Positions 52,454-61,297 of a stretch of 64,000 bases of DNA are shown here, piece by piece. Each line of letters starts with the position of its first letter. Position 1 is the stretch's first letter. The notes beneath the pieces were generated by a model. The model was given only the letters and a program-made list of their open reading frames with translations, was not told the DNA's origin and ran no database searches. The stretch comes from G963662605 sp963667005 (GTDB lineage Bacteria > Bacteroidota > Ignavibacteria > Ignavibacteriales > Ignavibacteriaceae), in the NCBI GenBank assembly GCA_963667005.1, contig OY762937.1, positions 1,922,001-1,986,000 of the forward strand. Reading direction: 5' to 3'. The position numbers were made by a program, and so were the translations under genes.

Positions 52454-52966
52454 TTACCAGCCTGACACGGTTTCTAACAAAATATCATCTGTTATCTTAT
52501 CAATCGCATCGGTTATTGCCGCATCTCTTCCTGTCTTACCATCAGCGACGCTGTAATCGCCGTAGTTGTTGAATTGTTTTTCGTAAAACGTTTTTTTCTT
52601 TACAAGATCTTTATAAGATACTTGGACAACGATAGTAACTCTTCTTGTCGCTACATTTTCACCTGAAGTTACTACAGCAGGTGCATCTGTAACGGAAGTA
52701 ATTGCAGTTTCTAAAAGAGCATTAGCACTGTTTTTATCGGCGATTTTCAAATTGTTATCGTCAATAAATTTCTGTGTCAGTTTAGTTGAGAAGGCTTCCC
52801 GTAATCCCGCTTCACCTGCGCCGCTTTTGTCTTCCGTAAACGGAATCGCGACGGTTGAGATGTGCGGTGGAACAGAAGCGCCGGAAAAAGAATAAGGGCA
52901 TCCGACACAGCCTACAAAAATACTGAAAAAATAGAAAATCCCCAAATACATGATGACATTCGTCAC
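52454..52966 (-). CDS. LptE-like LPS-assembly lipoprotein
   Basis: This protein of about 170 residues has a lipoprotein signal (lipobox-like F-V-G-C) and the LptE pattern: Y-S-F-S-G near the mature start, the V-A-I-P-F-T strand, then L-R-E-A-F-S-T-K-L-T-Q-K-F-I and a mixed alpha/beta fold. LptE plugs LptD and helps insert lipopolysaccharide in the outer membrane. The start is probably GTG at 52966, with AAGGGGG upstream; an in-frame ATG at 53038 overlaps the preceding gene and would place 24 non-signal residues first. LptD is not in the window. Confidence 0.72.
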   Translation of the reverse strand: MTNVIMYLGIFYFFSIFVGCVGCPYSFSGASVPPHISTVAIPFTEDKSGAGEAGLREAFSTKLTQKFIDDNNLKIADKNSANALLETAITSVTDAPAVVTSGENVATRRVTIVVQVSYKDLVKKKTFYEKQFNNYGDYSVADGKTGRDAAITDAIDKITDDILLETVSGW

Positions 52967-53027
52967 AGCTGTAACCCCCTTAATTTTATAAAGGTTACGC
53001 GTGCGAAACAGAGGGCTAAAATAAAAT

Positions 53028-54128
53028 TTATGATTCATGTACTATGTCGTATTCTTTTAATTTTCTGTATAGTGTCCGTTCGCTGATCTTTAAAATTTTT
53101 GAAGCGAGGCGTTTGTTGCCGTTCGAGCGCTTCAGGGCGCTGACGATGGCATTTTTTTCCAATTCCGCGATCGCATAAATCTCTTCAGGCTGAACGCTTT
53201 TTGATTCGTTTTCTTTTTCCGCAAGCATGTTTTTGATATCAACGATGTCCTTCTTCAACTCGAACAACGCACGCATGATAAATTCACGATCGACATCTGC
53301 GGGGGTTTTACCCAGAGAGACCGGAAGGTTGCGGTTCTCGAAGTATTGTTTGTCCTCGTGTACCAGCGGAATGAAATCTTCCAATCCGAGCGTTGAGGAT
53401 TTACTTAACGCGATTGCAGTCTCTACCGTGTTCTTTAATTCGCGGACATTCCCCGGCCATGAGTGATTCATCAAAAATGTCAATGCTTCGGAGGCAATCA
53501 GTACCTGACGGCCATGTTTCGCCTGATATTCATTCAGAAAATGAATAACGAGCTCTTCAATATCGCCTCTGCGCTTTCTCAGCGGAGGTATATTGAGTGT
53601 TACCGCTTTCAGGCGGAAGTACAGATCTTGTCTGAAACGCCTTGAATCAACTTCAACCTGTAAATCTTTATTTGTTGCCGCAATAAACCGGACATCAACT
53701 TTGGTGACGGTTTCAGCGCCGATAGGCATGAACTCTCGAAGCTCAATAGCACGGAGGAGTTTTACCTGCGTGGTTAATGGCATCTCCGCGATTTCATCAA
53801 GGAATAATGTTCCGCTGTCGGCTAATTCAAAATAGCCTTTACGTCCTTCAACTGCTCCGGTGAATGAGCCGCGCTTGTGGCCGAATAATTCACTTTCAAG
53901 AATACCTTCAGGAATGGCGCCGCAGTTGACACTGAGCAGAGGTTTACGGGCGCGTTTGCTCGCTCCGTGTATGGCATGGGCAAATACTTCCTTGCCTGTT
54001 CCGCTTTCTCCATATATGAGAACGGAAATATCCGAAGGAGCGACCTGCATGATCGTCTCAACAAGGTCTTTTATCTCCTTGCTCTTTCCAATGATGCCGA
54101 ATTTTTTCTGAAAATCTTCTATAGTCAT
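53028..54128 (-). CDS. Sigma-54-dependent transcriptional activator without receiver domain
   Basis: This 366-residue bacterial enhancer-binding protein begins almost directly with the AAA+ domain (about 10-240): Walker A G-E-S-G-T-G-K-E, the sigma-54 contact loop G-S-F-T-G-A (usually G-A-F-T-G-A), Walker B L-F-L-D-E-I-A-E, and R-F-I-A-A-T-N. A variable linker (about 255-320) leads to a C-terminal Fis-type helix-turn-helix with N-K-R-L-A-S-K-I-L-K-I-S-E-R-T. It has no N-terminal sensor, so it may be controlled by a partner protein or by its level. As first gene of the packed envelope run it may regulate that run. Confidence 0.9.
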   Translation of the reverse strand: MTIEDFQKKFGIIGKSKEIKDLVETIMQVAPSDISVLIYGESGTGKEVFAHAIHGASKRARKPLLSVNCGAIPEGILESELFGHKRGSFTGAVEGRKGYFELADSGTLFLDEIAEMPLTTQVKLLRAIELREFMPIGAETVTKVDVRFIAATNKDLQVEVDSRRFRQDLYFRLKAVTLNIPPLRKRRGDIEELVIHFLNEYQAKHGRQVLIASEALTFLMNHSWPGNVRELKNTVETAIALSKSSTLGLEDFIPLVHEDKQYFENRNLPVSLGKTPADVDREFIMRALFELKKDIVDIKNMLAEKENESKSVQPEEIYAIAELEKNAIVSALKRSNGNKRLASKILKISERTLYRKLKEYDIVHES

Positions 54129-54236
54129 GATCGAAAAAATAATTTTTTCTTTAAATATTTAAAATATTCAATTTTCTAATCAATTGCTCTGTATAATTTT
54201 ATTTCTACTGGAATCGTCGTAAACGATACCCTCAGG

Positions 54237-54408
54237 TATGCCGGAGGCATTATATCCTTGTAGAAAGGTATTGACCAAAAAGATAGATTTTCCCGTAGGA
54301 AATATATCGTCAGCATAAATTAATAATCTCATTTGTAAATATATTTCCTACGGAAAACGGAATGATAGACATAGCATTTTTCTACAAGGATATAATGCCT
54401 ACGGCATA
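54237..54408. repeat. Nested inverted-repeat element of 172 bp (MITE-like)
   Basis: The outer 30-bp arms (54237-54266 and 54379-54408) match at 29 of 30 positions. The inner 18-bp arms (54288-54306 and 54340-54357) match except for one inserted base. It fills most of the 305-base gap between the sigma-54 activator and the SPOR protein gene. No gene is present. The two-level palindrome looks like a small non-autonomous mobile element or a structured intergenic repeat. Confidence 0.75.
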
Positions 54409-54433
54409 TCATTCTAAAAAATCCTTGGTTTGC

Positions 54434-55150
54434 CTACGGAACCGGGACAACTCTTCCTTTAACCGAATACTGCGAATTAAAATTCGGGATAGCTTTCTCT
54501 GCCGTCTTCTCATCTGAATATCCGCCGGCATACACAACATAAAACATCGAACCGCCGATGTCTTTTGTTTTAACATTTACAATGATATTATCTTTAGCAA
54601 CTTTGTCGCGCAATGATTTAGCATTAGCTTCACTCAAAAACGCACCAATCTGAATCGTGTATTTTGATTTCGATTGTGTTGCGGCGGGGACTTTCTCCTG
54701 TTTATCAGGAGTCTTTACTGCCGGCACTCCGGTTTTTGCAGTTTCAGGAGCCGTGTTGTCTGTCTGTTTTAAATATTTGGATTTCGGGAATTTCTGTTTT
54801 ATCTCAGCCATTACCTGGTTGGCTTTTTTGTCCATGCCTCTGGCGCAATAATAACCGTACAACCGATACATCGCAGCATCGGCATATTTACATTTCGGAT
54901 AACGCTGTAACAGGGATGTATACTTATCGGCTGCACGTTCGCCGTCGGCGGTTACTGCCGCATCAAGATACAGCAGAGAAGCATCGTTCGGATTCTTTTT
55001 CAATAATGCAGGTATCTGCTTCTTGACTTCCGCGGCTCTTCCTTCGTCAATAGCCTTGAGATACGAAGTGATGTCTTTTTCCTGTGCCATCGCAGCGATA
55101 GAAAAAAGCTGTACGGTGATATAGATCCAAACAATGTTTTTTATTCTCAT
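54434..55150 (-). CDS. Exported protein with helical repeats and SPOR domain
   Basis: This 238-residue protein has a signal peptide (about 1-22, ending A-M-A-Q), TPR-like helices (about 25-130), a Pro/Lys/Ala-rich linker (about 132-162) and a C-terminal SPOR domain (about 163-238) with Y-T-I-Q-I-G-A-F and Y-V-V-Y-A-G-G-Y. SPOR domains bind denuded peptidoglycan at division sites, so it probably acts at the cell wall in division or remodelling. It follows miaB by 24 bases. Confidence 0.85.
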   Translation of the reverse strand: MRIKNIVWIYITVQLFSIAAMAQEKDITSYLKAIDEGRAAEVKKQIPALLKKNPNDASLLYLDAAVTADGERAADKYTSLLQRYPKCKYADAAMYRLYGYYCARGMDKKANQVMAEIKQKFPKSKYLKQTDNTAPETAKTGVPAVKTPDKQEKVPAATQSKSKYTIQIGAFLSEANAKSLRDKVAKDNIIVNVKTKDIGGSMFYVVYAGGYSDEKTAEKAIPNFNSQYSVKGRVVPVP

Positions 55151-55174
55151 GACTATTGCACCCTGTTGTTGTTT

Positions 55175-56527
55175 TTATCTTTCAATGCTTTGTGCTACTT
55201 GCGGACGCTTTGCTACCATTGATATATAATCGCCGAATAATGTTGCAGAAGATGCACGGTTAATGTGAACTTTCACATAATCGCCCTCGCCAATATCCGG
55301 TGATTTCGGAAATACGACCATCTTATTTGAATCGGTCCTGCCGGAAAGAAACTGATCGGATTTTTTGCTGTCACCTTCGACAAGTACAATATCTTCGGTA
55401 CCGATAAGCTGCTGATTCAATTCGTATGAAATCTGCTGCTGCAGGTCAATAATTTCCTGCAGGCGCTTGCCTTTTGTTTCTTCGGGAACATCATCAATCA
55501 TTTTGTATGCTTTTGTACCTTCACGCGGCGAATACTTGAACATATACGCGCCATCATACCGTACTTTCTGCATTACGTCAATTGTTGCAAGGTGGTCTTC
55601 CCATGTTTCACCCGGGAAGCCGGCAATAATGTCCGTTGAAAAACTGACATTCGGGATTGCTTTTCTTGCTTTTTCTATAATAGTATGGTAGTGCTCAATC
55701 GTGTAGGTTCTTTGCATTGCTTCGAGTATCCGGTTTGAACCGCTCTGGACTGGCAGGTGAATATAATTGCAGATGTTATTATATTTTGCAATTATTTCAA
55801 TCAGCTTATCTGAAAAATCCTGCGGGTGGGAAGTGGAGAATCGTATTCTTATATAAGGATCAACAAGTGCACATGCCTCTAACAAATCTGCGAAGTCACT
55901 GCCATTATCATTGTACGAGTTTACATTTTGTCCAAGCACGGTAACTTCTCTAAATCCTCTTTCAGAAAGAATCTTCACTTCATTGACGATGGAGTCAAGG
56001 TGTCTGCTTCTCTCTCTGCCTCTTGTAAATGGTACAACGCAGTAGGTGCAAAATTTATCACATCCACGCATAACTGAAATCCATGCCTGCAAACCATCTT
56101 CACGATAGGGGATGATGTCGTCGTATGTTTCAGTCCTTGATAAGCGGACGCCGATACCTTTTTCTCCGCCGAAAGCCACATCAATAAGTTCAGGAAGGCG
56201 ACGGTATTCATCGGGTCCGACGACCAGATCTACAATTTTTCTTTCCTCAATTAAATCTTTACGCAGGCGTTCAGCCATGCAGCCGAGAATGCCCACGATC
56301 ATGCCGGGATTTGATTCTTTAGCAGTTTTTAAATTGCCTAAACGTCCGTAGATGCGCTGCTCGGCATTATCACGTACGCTGCAGGTATTTAATAATACAA
56401 CGCCTGCATCTTCAATATTTTTGGCTACTTCATACCCGTTCGTTTTTAAAATACTCAACACAACTTCCGTATCAGCAAGGTTCATCTGACAGCCATACGT
56501 TTCAATAAATACTGAATTCTTTCTCAT
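55175..56527 (-). CDS. miaB: tRNA-2-methylthio-N6-dimethylallyladenosine synthase
   Basis: MiaB methylthiolates i6A37 in tRNAs reading UNN codons. The 450-residue enzyme has C13, C49 and C83 for the auxiliary cluster, C156, C160 and C163 in the radical-SAM motif, and a C-terminal TRAM domain (about 378-440). E-T-Y-G-C-Q-M-N-L-A-D-T-E is the MiaB signature. The ATG at 56527 starts right before it; an in-frame start at 56557 would add ten residues. It is the first gene of the long minus-strand run. Confidence 0.95.
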   Translation of the reverse strand: MRKNSVFIETYGCQMNLADTEVVLSILKTNGYEVAKNIEDAGVVLLNTCSVRDNAEQRIYGRLGNLKTAKESNPGMIVGILGCMAERLRKDLIEERKIVDLVVGPDEYRRLPELIDVAFGGEKGIGVRLSRTETYDDIIPYREDGLQAWISVMRGCDKFCTYCVVPFTRGRERSRHLDSIVNEVKILSERGFREVTVLGQNVNSYNDNGSDFADLLEACALVDPYIRIRFSTSHPQDFSDKLIEIIAKYNNICNYIHLPVQSGSNRILEAMQRTYTIEHYHTIIEKARKAIPNVSFSTDIIAGFPGETWEDHLATIDVMQKVRYDGAYMFKYSPREGTKAYKMIDDVPEETKGKRLQEIIDLQQQISYELNQQLIGTEDIVLVEGDSKKSDQFLSGRTDSNKMVVFPKSPDIGEGDYVKVHINRASSATLFGDYISMVAKRPQVAQSIER

Positions 56528-56617
56528 ATACCAATCTAATTCTTGAACAAATAACAAATATACGGGCTAAAAATACTTTTAACAAGGTAAGAGGAGGGAA
56601 ACAACGGCGTAAAAAAC

Positions 56618-56652
56618 AAAGGGTTCAAATCCTTTTGGATTTGAACCCTTTT
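56618..56652 (-). terminator. Rho-independent terminator of the alginate-lyase-like gene
   Basis: A 15-bp stem (56618-56632 with 56637-56651) with a T4 loop is followed on the minus strand by a T-tract. It isolates miaB from the upstream gene. Confidence 0.9.
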
Positions 56653-56675
56653 AAAAGTTGACTTATGAGTAATCT

Positions 56676-57890
56676 TTAAAGCAAGTACAAAAACTCCAGG
56701 CTTTTCTGCAGCCCGTTTTTGTCGAGTTTTACAGCGAGATCAAGATACGACTTATCGCCATAAAATTTATAGGCATAAAGTAAAACGTTTACCGCGCCTT
56801 CGGGATTGATTGGGGCAATCTGTTTATATTCCCACTTCTTTTCACCGCTGGTGAAGGGGATAAGATAATCCAAGCCCTTTTTGATAGAGCCGCCGTTTGG
56901 AGAAGTATAGTTCCAATAATCAATGCCGAGATTCCATGCATACGTTGCAAAGATTGAGATTGCCTCGAGATTGAAATACGAATATCCGAGAGCTTTCGTT
57001 CTTACAAGTTCTTCAGGCTGTTTGCCATCGCTTTCAAACTGATAATCAATGCGCATCGTCTTAAGACGATCACAGTAATTCTTGGCGAAGTCGGTTAAAC
57101 CCAGATACAGGGAGACTCCCATTACCTGATTATCATACCAGGTGCCATGATTATTTTTTGCTTTGCCTTCCTGCTTACCGTTCTTACTTTCTAAGAGCCA
57201 TGTTCTGTATTGAGTGACCCATTGACGGAATTTATCTTTATCGGCCTGCGGTAAGTTCACCGATTTATCAATCAAGCCTAATCCTTCGATAGCGTAGATG
57301 ATGCTTCTTCCGTCAAGTACACCCGCACCTCTTCCGATATTTTTATTCTTTACAAATTGGGCAAAGTTTAAATTTGGATTCATTCTGGTTGATTCATCTA
57401 AGTACCAGACATGCAGGTATTCAACCGCCTTTTTTGCATAATCTTCGTTGCCGCTTAAATAGTATGCTAAAGAAAGGGTGAATATTCCCATGTTGGCATC
57501 GTTCAAATTTTTATGATCGGGAATATCCTGTGTCTCGGGATTTCTCTCACCGTCTTTTCTAATATAGGGGGCATTGGCACCATTTTCTTCATCCGGCCAC
57601 CAATATGCTGCCATGCTCATGTAATCATGTTTGTCACCACTTGGCGGAACTTGACTTTTCTCAGTAATCGCATGCGGGGTTGATGTTAAAAGTTTTTTTG
57701 ACTGCCGGATAAGAAATTTATATACATCCTTATAGTTGCTTTCACCGGCTGCGAGCGATGTTTTAACCTTTGTCAGGATTTTTTTATCCATTAAAAACAC
57801 CCGAAGATTTTCATCACCGGATTGCGCGTATGTAGATATTGAAGCTGATGCAAAAAATACTATTGCAATGAGGAGTGACAGTCGTTTCAT
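56676..57890 (-). CDS. Alginate-lyase-family secreted enzyme
   Basis: This 404-residue protein has a signal peptide (about 1-22, ending T-Y-A-Q) and an (alpha/alpha)-toroid alginate-lyase domain (Alginate_lyase family, PL5/PL38-like). Visible motifs are H-D-Y-M-S-M-A-A-Y-W-W-P-D near 88-100, A-G-V-L-D-G-R near 195, K-N-N-H-G-T-W-Y-D-N-Q near 245, in which Asn-Asn-His-x-x-Trp resembles the active site, and a late A-T-Y-A-W-N. It should cleave a uronic-acid polymer such as alginate or glucuronan by beta-elimination. There is no Por sorting domain, so it is probably periplasmic. It is monocistronic. Confidence 0.85.
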   Translation of the reverse strand: MKRLSLLIAIVFFASASISTYAQSGDENLRVFLMDKKILTKVKTSLAAGESNYKDVYKFLIRQSKKLLTSTPHAITEKSQVPPSGDKHDYMSMAAYWWPDEENGANAPYIRKDGERNPETQDIPDHKNLNDANMGIFTLSLAYYLSGNEDYAKKAVEYLHVWYLDESTRMNPNLNFAQFVKNKNIGRGAGVLDGRSIIYAIEGLGLIDKSVNLPQADKDKFRQWVTQYRTWLLESKNGKQEGKAKNNHGTWYDNQVMGVSLYLGLTDFAKNYCDRLKTMRIDYQFESDGKQPEELVRTKALGYSYFNLEAISIFATYAWNLGIDYWNYTSPNGGSIKKGLDYLIPFTSGEKKWEYKQIAPINPEGAVNVLLYAYKFYGDKSYLDLAVKLDKNGLQKSLEFLYLL

Positions 57891-58472
57891 AAAGCCTTTC
57901 TAAATCCATAATAGAGATGGTGGAAAATTATATCTATTTGACATGATGAACTAAGAAAAGTTTAAAAGATTGTTTGTGATGATGGTTTAAAGAACCCTCA
58001 CCCTCATTCCCTCTCCCAGAGGGAGAGGGAGGTAGAACCGATGTTTTTTGTATTTTACTCTCCACCCTTCTTCTCAATTCCGTCAGAATCCTGTGAATGG
58101 AGAAAAATCAAACGATGTGGCTCTTTTACGTGTTCTCACAAAATATAATTCGTGAAAATCAGTGTCATCCGTGTCATCCGCGTTCTATTCCTGAAAGATG
58201 CAGTTATTTAAATAATTATACACATTTCACATTTTTTTCTTGTCGAAAAATGCATAATGCCCTATATTAATGATATGAAAACGCGATATTTAATAAATTT
58301 TTTAGTTTCTCACCTGGACTTCTTCTGGTGGCCGAAGGGCCTATAATATATCTTTGTCCTTAGGGACTCCCCCCGTAACCTGTAACATAAAATTTAAATC
58401 AAACTAAGCATCGCTTGTTAAAGCGGTTTTGTAATTGAGTTTATTAATACAAAATTATAGAGGAATATTGTC
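57891..58472. other. Long intergenic region with several repeat remnants
   Basis: These 582 bases hold no credible gene. They contain a REP-like palindrome (57994-58033), a tandem pair of a 9-mer GTGTCATCC (58162-58179) and two short hairpins at 58330-58341 and 58356-58367. The latter stretch (TGGCCGAAGGGCC followed by an ATATATCTTTG-like string) faintly resembles one arm of the element at 54237-54266 and may be a decayed copy. Confidence 0.5.
57994..58033. repeat. REP-like palindrome, third copy
   Basis: It is the same family as 34588-34624 and 34694-34732: a CCCTCACCCTCA extension followed by a CCCTCTCCC/GGGAGAGGG hairpin. Confidence 0.7.
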
Positions 58473-59831
58473 ATGAGTGATAAAAAGATCTACCTGTCAG
58501 AAGACCAAATACCACAGAGCTGGTATAATATTGTTGCTGATTTGTCAACCCCGCCACCGCCACCGCTGCATCCCGGAACTCAGCAGCCTATTACTCCGCC
58601 TGATTTGGAACCGCTTTTCCCAATGGATTTGATCATGCAGGAAGTATCCGCGGAACGTTATATTGAAATTCCAAAGCAGGTGAGAGAAGCCTATAAAATC
58701 TGGAGGCCGTCACCGCTTATCAGAGCAACAAATCTGGAAAAAGCTCTTGATACACCGGCAAAGATATATTATAAATATGAAGGTGTTAGCCCTGCCGGAA
58801 GCCACAAACCGAATACTGCTATTCCACAGGCATATTACAATGCTTTAGCAGGTGTCAAAAAATTAACAACGGAAACCGGTGCAGGGCAGTGGGGTTCATC
58901 GCTCGCGTTTGCCGGAGCTATGTTCAATCTCGAAGTTTTTGTGTTCATGGTTAAGGTCAGCTTCGAGCAGAAGCCGTACAGAAAGTCTATGATTGAGACA
59001 TTCGGGGCCAAGGTTGTTCCAAGTCCATCCACGCTGACCCACGCAGGACGTGAGATTCTGGCACATGATCCGAATTGTCCGGGCAGTCTCGGTATTGCAA
59101 TCAGCGAAGCGGTTGAAGTTGCTGCTCAAAGTGCCGACACGAAATACGCTCTCGGAAGCGTACTGAATCATGTTCTGCTGCATCAAACAATTATCGGAGA
59201 AGAAGCTATCAAGCAGTTTGAAATTGCCGGAGATTATCCTGATGTTGTGGTTGCGTGCGCGGGAGGCGGAAGTAATTTTGCCGGATTTGCATTTCCATTT
59301 ATCGGAGAGATGCTCAGAGGCGGAAAGAAAGTCCGCGCAATTGCGGTTGAACCTGCTGCATGTCCAAGCTTGACAAAAGGTGTTTATGCATATGATTTCG
59401 GTGATACCGGAATGTTGACGCCGCTTGTAAAAATGCACACACTCGGCAGTTCATTTATCCCGCCTTCAATCCATGCCGGCGGACTCCGTTATCATGGTAT
59501 GGCTCCTCTTGTAAGCCACGTTAAAGAATTGGATTTATTCGAAGCCCGTGCGGTTCAGCAGACCGATTGCTTTGATGCCGGTGTTCTCTTTGCCAGAACG
59601 GAAGGCATCATTCCTGCCCCTGAGTCTACTCATGCTCTTCGTGGTGCTATTGACGAAGCTCTCCGCTGCAAAGTGGAAGGAAAATCGGAAACTATTGCAT
59701 TTAACTTGAGCGGTCACGGCCATTTGGACATGGGAACGTATTCATCCTTCTTTGCCGGGAATCTGGAAAACACCGAATTTTCAGAAAGCGACGTGCAGGA
59801 TGCAATTGCTGCACTTCCGAAGATTGGTTAA
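58473..59831 (+). CDS. trpB2: Tryptophan synthase beta chain, TrpB2 type
   Basis: This 452-residue PLP enzyme is of the TrpB2 class, longer than TrpB1 and often encoded apart from trpA. The PLP lysine K112 is in A-G-S-H-K-P-N, and the glycine-rich phosphate loop is A-C-A-G-G-G-S-N. It condenses indole, or salvages it, with serine to make tryptophan. GAGGA before the ATG supports the start. No other trp gene is adjacent. A hairpin terminator follows. Confidence 0.93.
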   Translation: MSDKKIYLSEDQIPQSWYNIVADLSTPPPPPLHPGTQQPITPPDLEPLFPMDLIMQEVSAERYIEIPKQVREAYKIWRPSPLIRATNLEKALDTPAKIYYKYEGVSPAGSHKPNTAIPQAYYNALAGVKKLTTETGAGQWGSSLAFAGAMFNLEVFVFMVKVSFEQKPYRKSMIETFGAKVVPSPSTLTHAGREILAHDPNCPGSLGIAISEAVEVAAQSADTKYALGSVLNHVLLHQTIIGEEAIKQFEIAGDYPDVVVACAGGGSNFAGFAFPFIGEMLRGGKKVRAIAVEPAACPSLTKGVYAYDFGDTGMLTPLVKMHTLGSSFIPPSIHAGGLRYHGMAPLVSHVKELDLFEARAVQQTDCFDAGVLFARTEGIIPAPESTHALRGAIDEALRCKVEGKSETIAFNLSGHGHLDMGTYSSFFAGNLENTEFSESDVQDAIAALPKIG

Positions 59832-59853
59832 GTAAATTATTGTGTGTAACTTT

Positions 59854-59886
59854 AGCCGGCCTGATAATATCAGCCGGCTTTTTTTA
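59854..59886 (+). terminator. Rho-independent terminator after trpB2
   Basis: A stem of about 12 bp with one bulged C (59854-59866 with 59868-59879) is followed by a T-run. Confidence 0.85.
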
Positions 59887-59956
59887 TGTCGAACAGGACT
59901 CAAAAATCCAGAAAATTTTAAAAAATTTCAAAAATTTTAAGTTTTTTAGGCCGAAA

Positions 59957-59986
59957 TTTGGCGGTAATGAAAATATGTGTATTTTG
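59957..59986 (+). promoter_or_regulatory. Possible promoter of the porin-modABC operon
   Basis: TTTG (59957-59960), a 19-bp spacer and TATTTTG (59980-59986) approximate the Bacteroidetes promoter, one base short in the second box. The operon start is 42 bases downstream. No molybdate riboswitch or clear ModE site was recognised. Confidence 0.35.
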
Positions 59987-60028
59987 AAGGTTACATTTTT
60001 GCTATTTTCTTAAAAATTTGAGGTTCGA

Positions 60029-61288
60029 ATGAAAAATTTAGTAGTTCTTTTTCTATTCCTCGCGATGACCTTCACAGCCATTTCTCAGGAAAATAAAACC
60101 GTCTGGAAATTGGACGGACAGGTTCAGCTCCGTAGCGAAATGGATGGCCGCGACTTTTCGAACAAAACACACCCTTATTTTTATTCAACTTTAAGAACGC
60201 GATTGGGCGCCGGCGCCAACATTGCAGACAAAGTTTTATTTTATGCACAAGTTCAGGATGCGAGACTTATGGGTGAAGAACCCTCAATCTCATCCAACAC
60301 AAAAAATCTGGACTTGCATCAAGGGTATGTAAAATTGGTTGACCCGATGGAAATACCGTTGACTGTTCAAGCGGGACGTTTTGAGGTCGCATATGGTACA
60401 GATCGTTTTTTCAGCGCTTCTCCATGGACGTATACTTCAAAGGCATGGGATGGAGTAAGGTTTCAGTACAACAAATCTTTTAAATTGGATGTTTTTGCTT
60501 TAACAAAAAACGATAGTTCTGTGTTTGCAAGTAGTTTCTCCTCTTCTACTTCACCTTACCCTGCTAAAAATATCTATAGTGCTTCTGTTTATGGTTTCTG
60601 GTTTACAACCCAGTTGGATCAGTCAAATAAACTTGACGTATTTTCATATTATGATATTAGCCGTAAGTATGACGCAAAGAATAACCCTGATTTAAAACAG
60701 GGAACATACGGTTTCAATCATATCGGTTCATACGGAGTTTTTTCATCTTTGGCTGAAGGTGCATACCAGTATGGTAAGAAAGGCACGAAAGATGTCTCAG
60801 CCTTTACCGTATCTGCACAAGGTTTCATAAAGCTTTGGACAGGTAAAATAGGACTTGGTGTTGACGTTATTTCAGGAACGGACCCGAACAGCACAACGGA
60901 TTTTAACACATTTGATCTTTCTTACGGTACTGCGCATAAACGTAATGGCGCCATGGATTATTTTTTTGAAAGCTATTCGGCAGCATATCCGCTTGGCTTA
61001 AATGATTACTATGTAACCTCTGCGTTTGATATCCCAGGCTCATCGTTTAATCTCGCGCTTGATCTCCACCTTCTTAATGCCAATAAACAAAGTGTTGCAT
61101 ATGGTAGAAATTTAGGACAGGAAATAGACCTTACTTTAAAGTATAATGTTATTAAAGAAGCTACATTAACCTGGGGTGGCAGTGTTCTTCTCCCGGGCGA
61201 TTTGATGAAAGCTTATTTTAAGACCGCTAAAGGCGATAGAAGCGATCTCGGGTTCTGGTCGTATGTTATGATCACTGCTAATTTCTAA
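60029..61288 (+). CDS. Outer-membrane porin of the alginate-export/AlgE-like type
   Basis: This 419-residue protein has a signal peptide (about 1-19, ending A-I-S-Q) and alternating amphipathic strands throughout, ending in Asn-Phe, a typical barrel terminus. Its start (W-K-L-D-G-Q-V-Q-L-R-S-E) and the L-R-T-R-L-G-A and V-Q-A-G-R-F-E-V-A-Y-G segments resemble the Alginate_export family of outer-membrane channels. It is the first gene of a tight operon with modA (9 bases after its stop), modB and modC. This suggests the channel admits molybdate or a similar oxyanion. The family's known alginate role may be irrelevant here. Confidence 0.8.
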   Translation: MKNLVVLFLFLAMTFTAISQENKTVWKLDGQVQLRSEMDGRDFSNKTHPYFYSTLRTRLGAGANIADKVLFYAQVQDARLMGEEPSISSNTKNLDLHQGYVKLVDPMEIPLTVQAGRFEVAYGTDRFFSASPWTYTSKAWDGVRFQYNKSFKLDVFALTKNDSSVFASSFSSSTSPYPAKNIYSASVYGFWFTTQLDQSNKLDVFSYYDISRKYDAKNNPDLKQGTYGFNHIGSYGVFSSLAEGAYQYGKKGTKDVSAFTVSAQGFIKLWTGKIGLGVDVISGTDPNSTTDFNTFDLSYGTAHKRNGAMDYFFESYSAAYPLGLNDYYVTSAFDIPGSSFNLALDLHLLNANKQSVAYGRNLGQEIDLTLKYNVIKEATLTWGGSVLLPGDLMKAYFKTAKGDRSDLGFWSYVMITANF

Positions 61289-61297
61289 GGAGTTGAA

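Noticed and set aside
56618..56652. GGTTCAAATCC string resembling a tRNA T-arm
   Set aside because: It is part of a perfect 15-bp terminator stem; no acceptor, D or anticodon arms are nearby.
58896..59438. Minus-strand open frame of 180 codons
   Set aside because: It lies wholly inside trpB2, whose conserved motifs are on the plus strand.
59890..60028. Search for a molybdenum-cofactor riboswitch before the porin-modABC operon
   Set aside because: The 139-base leader is AT-rich and shows no convincing multi-stem structure.
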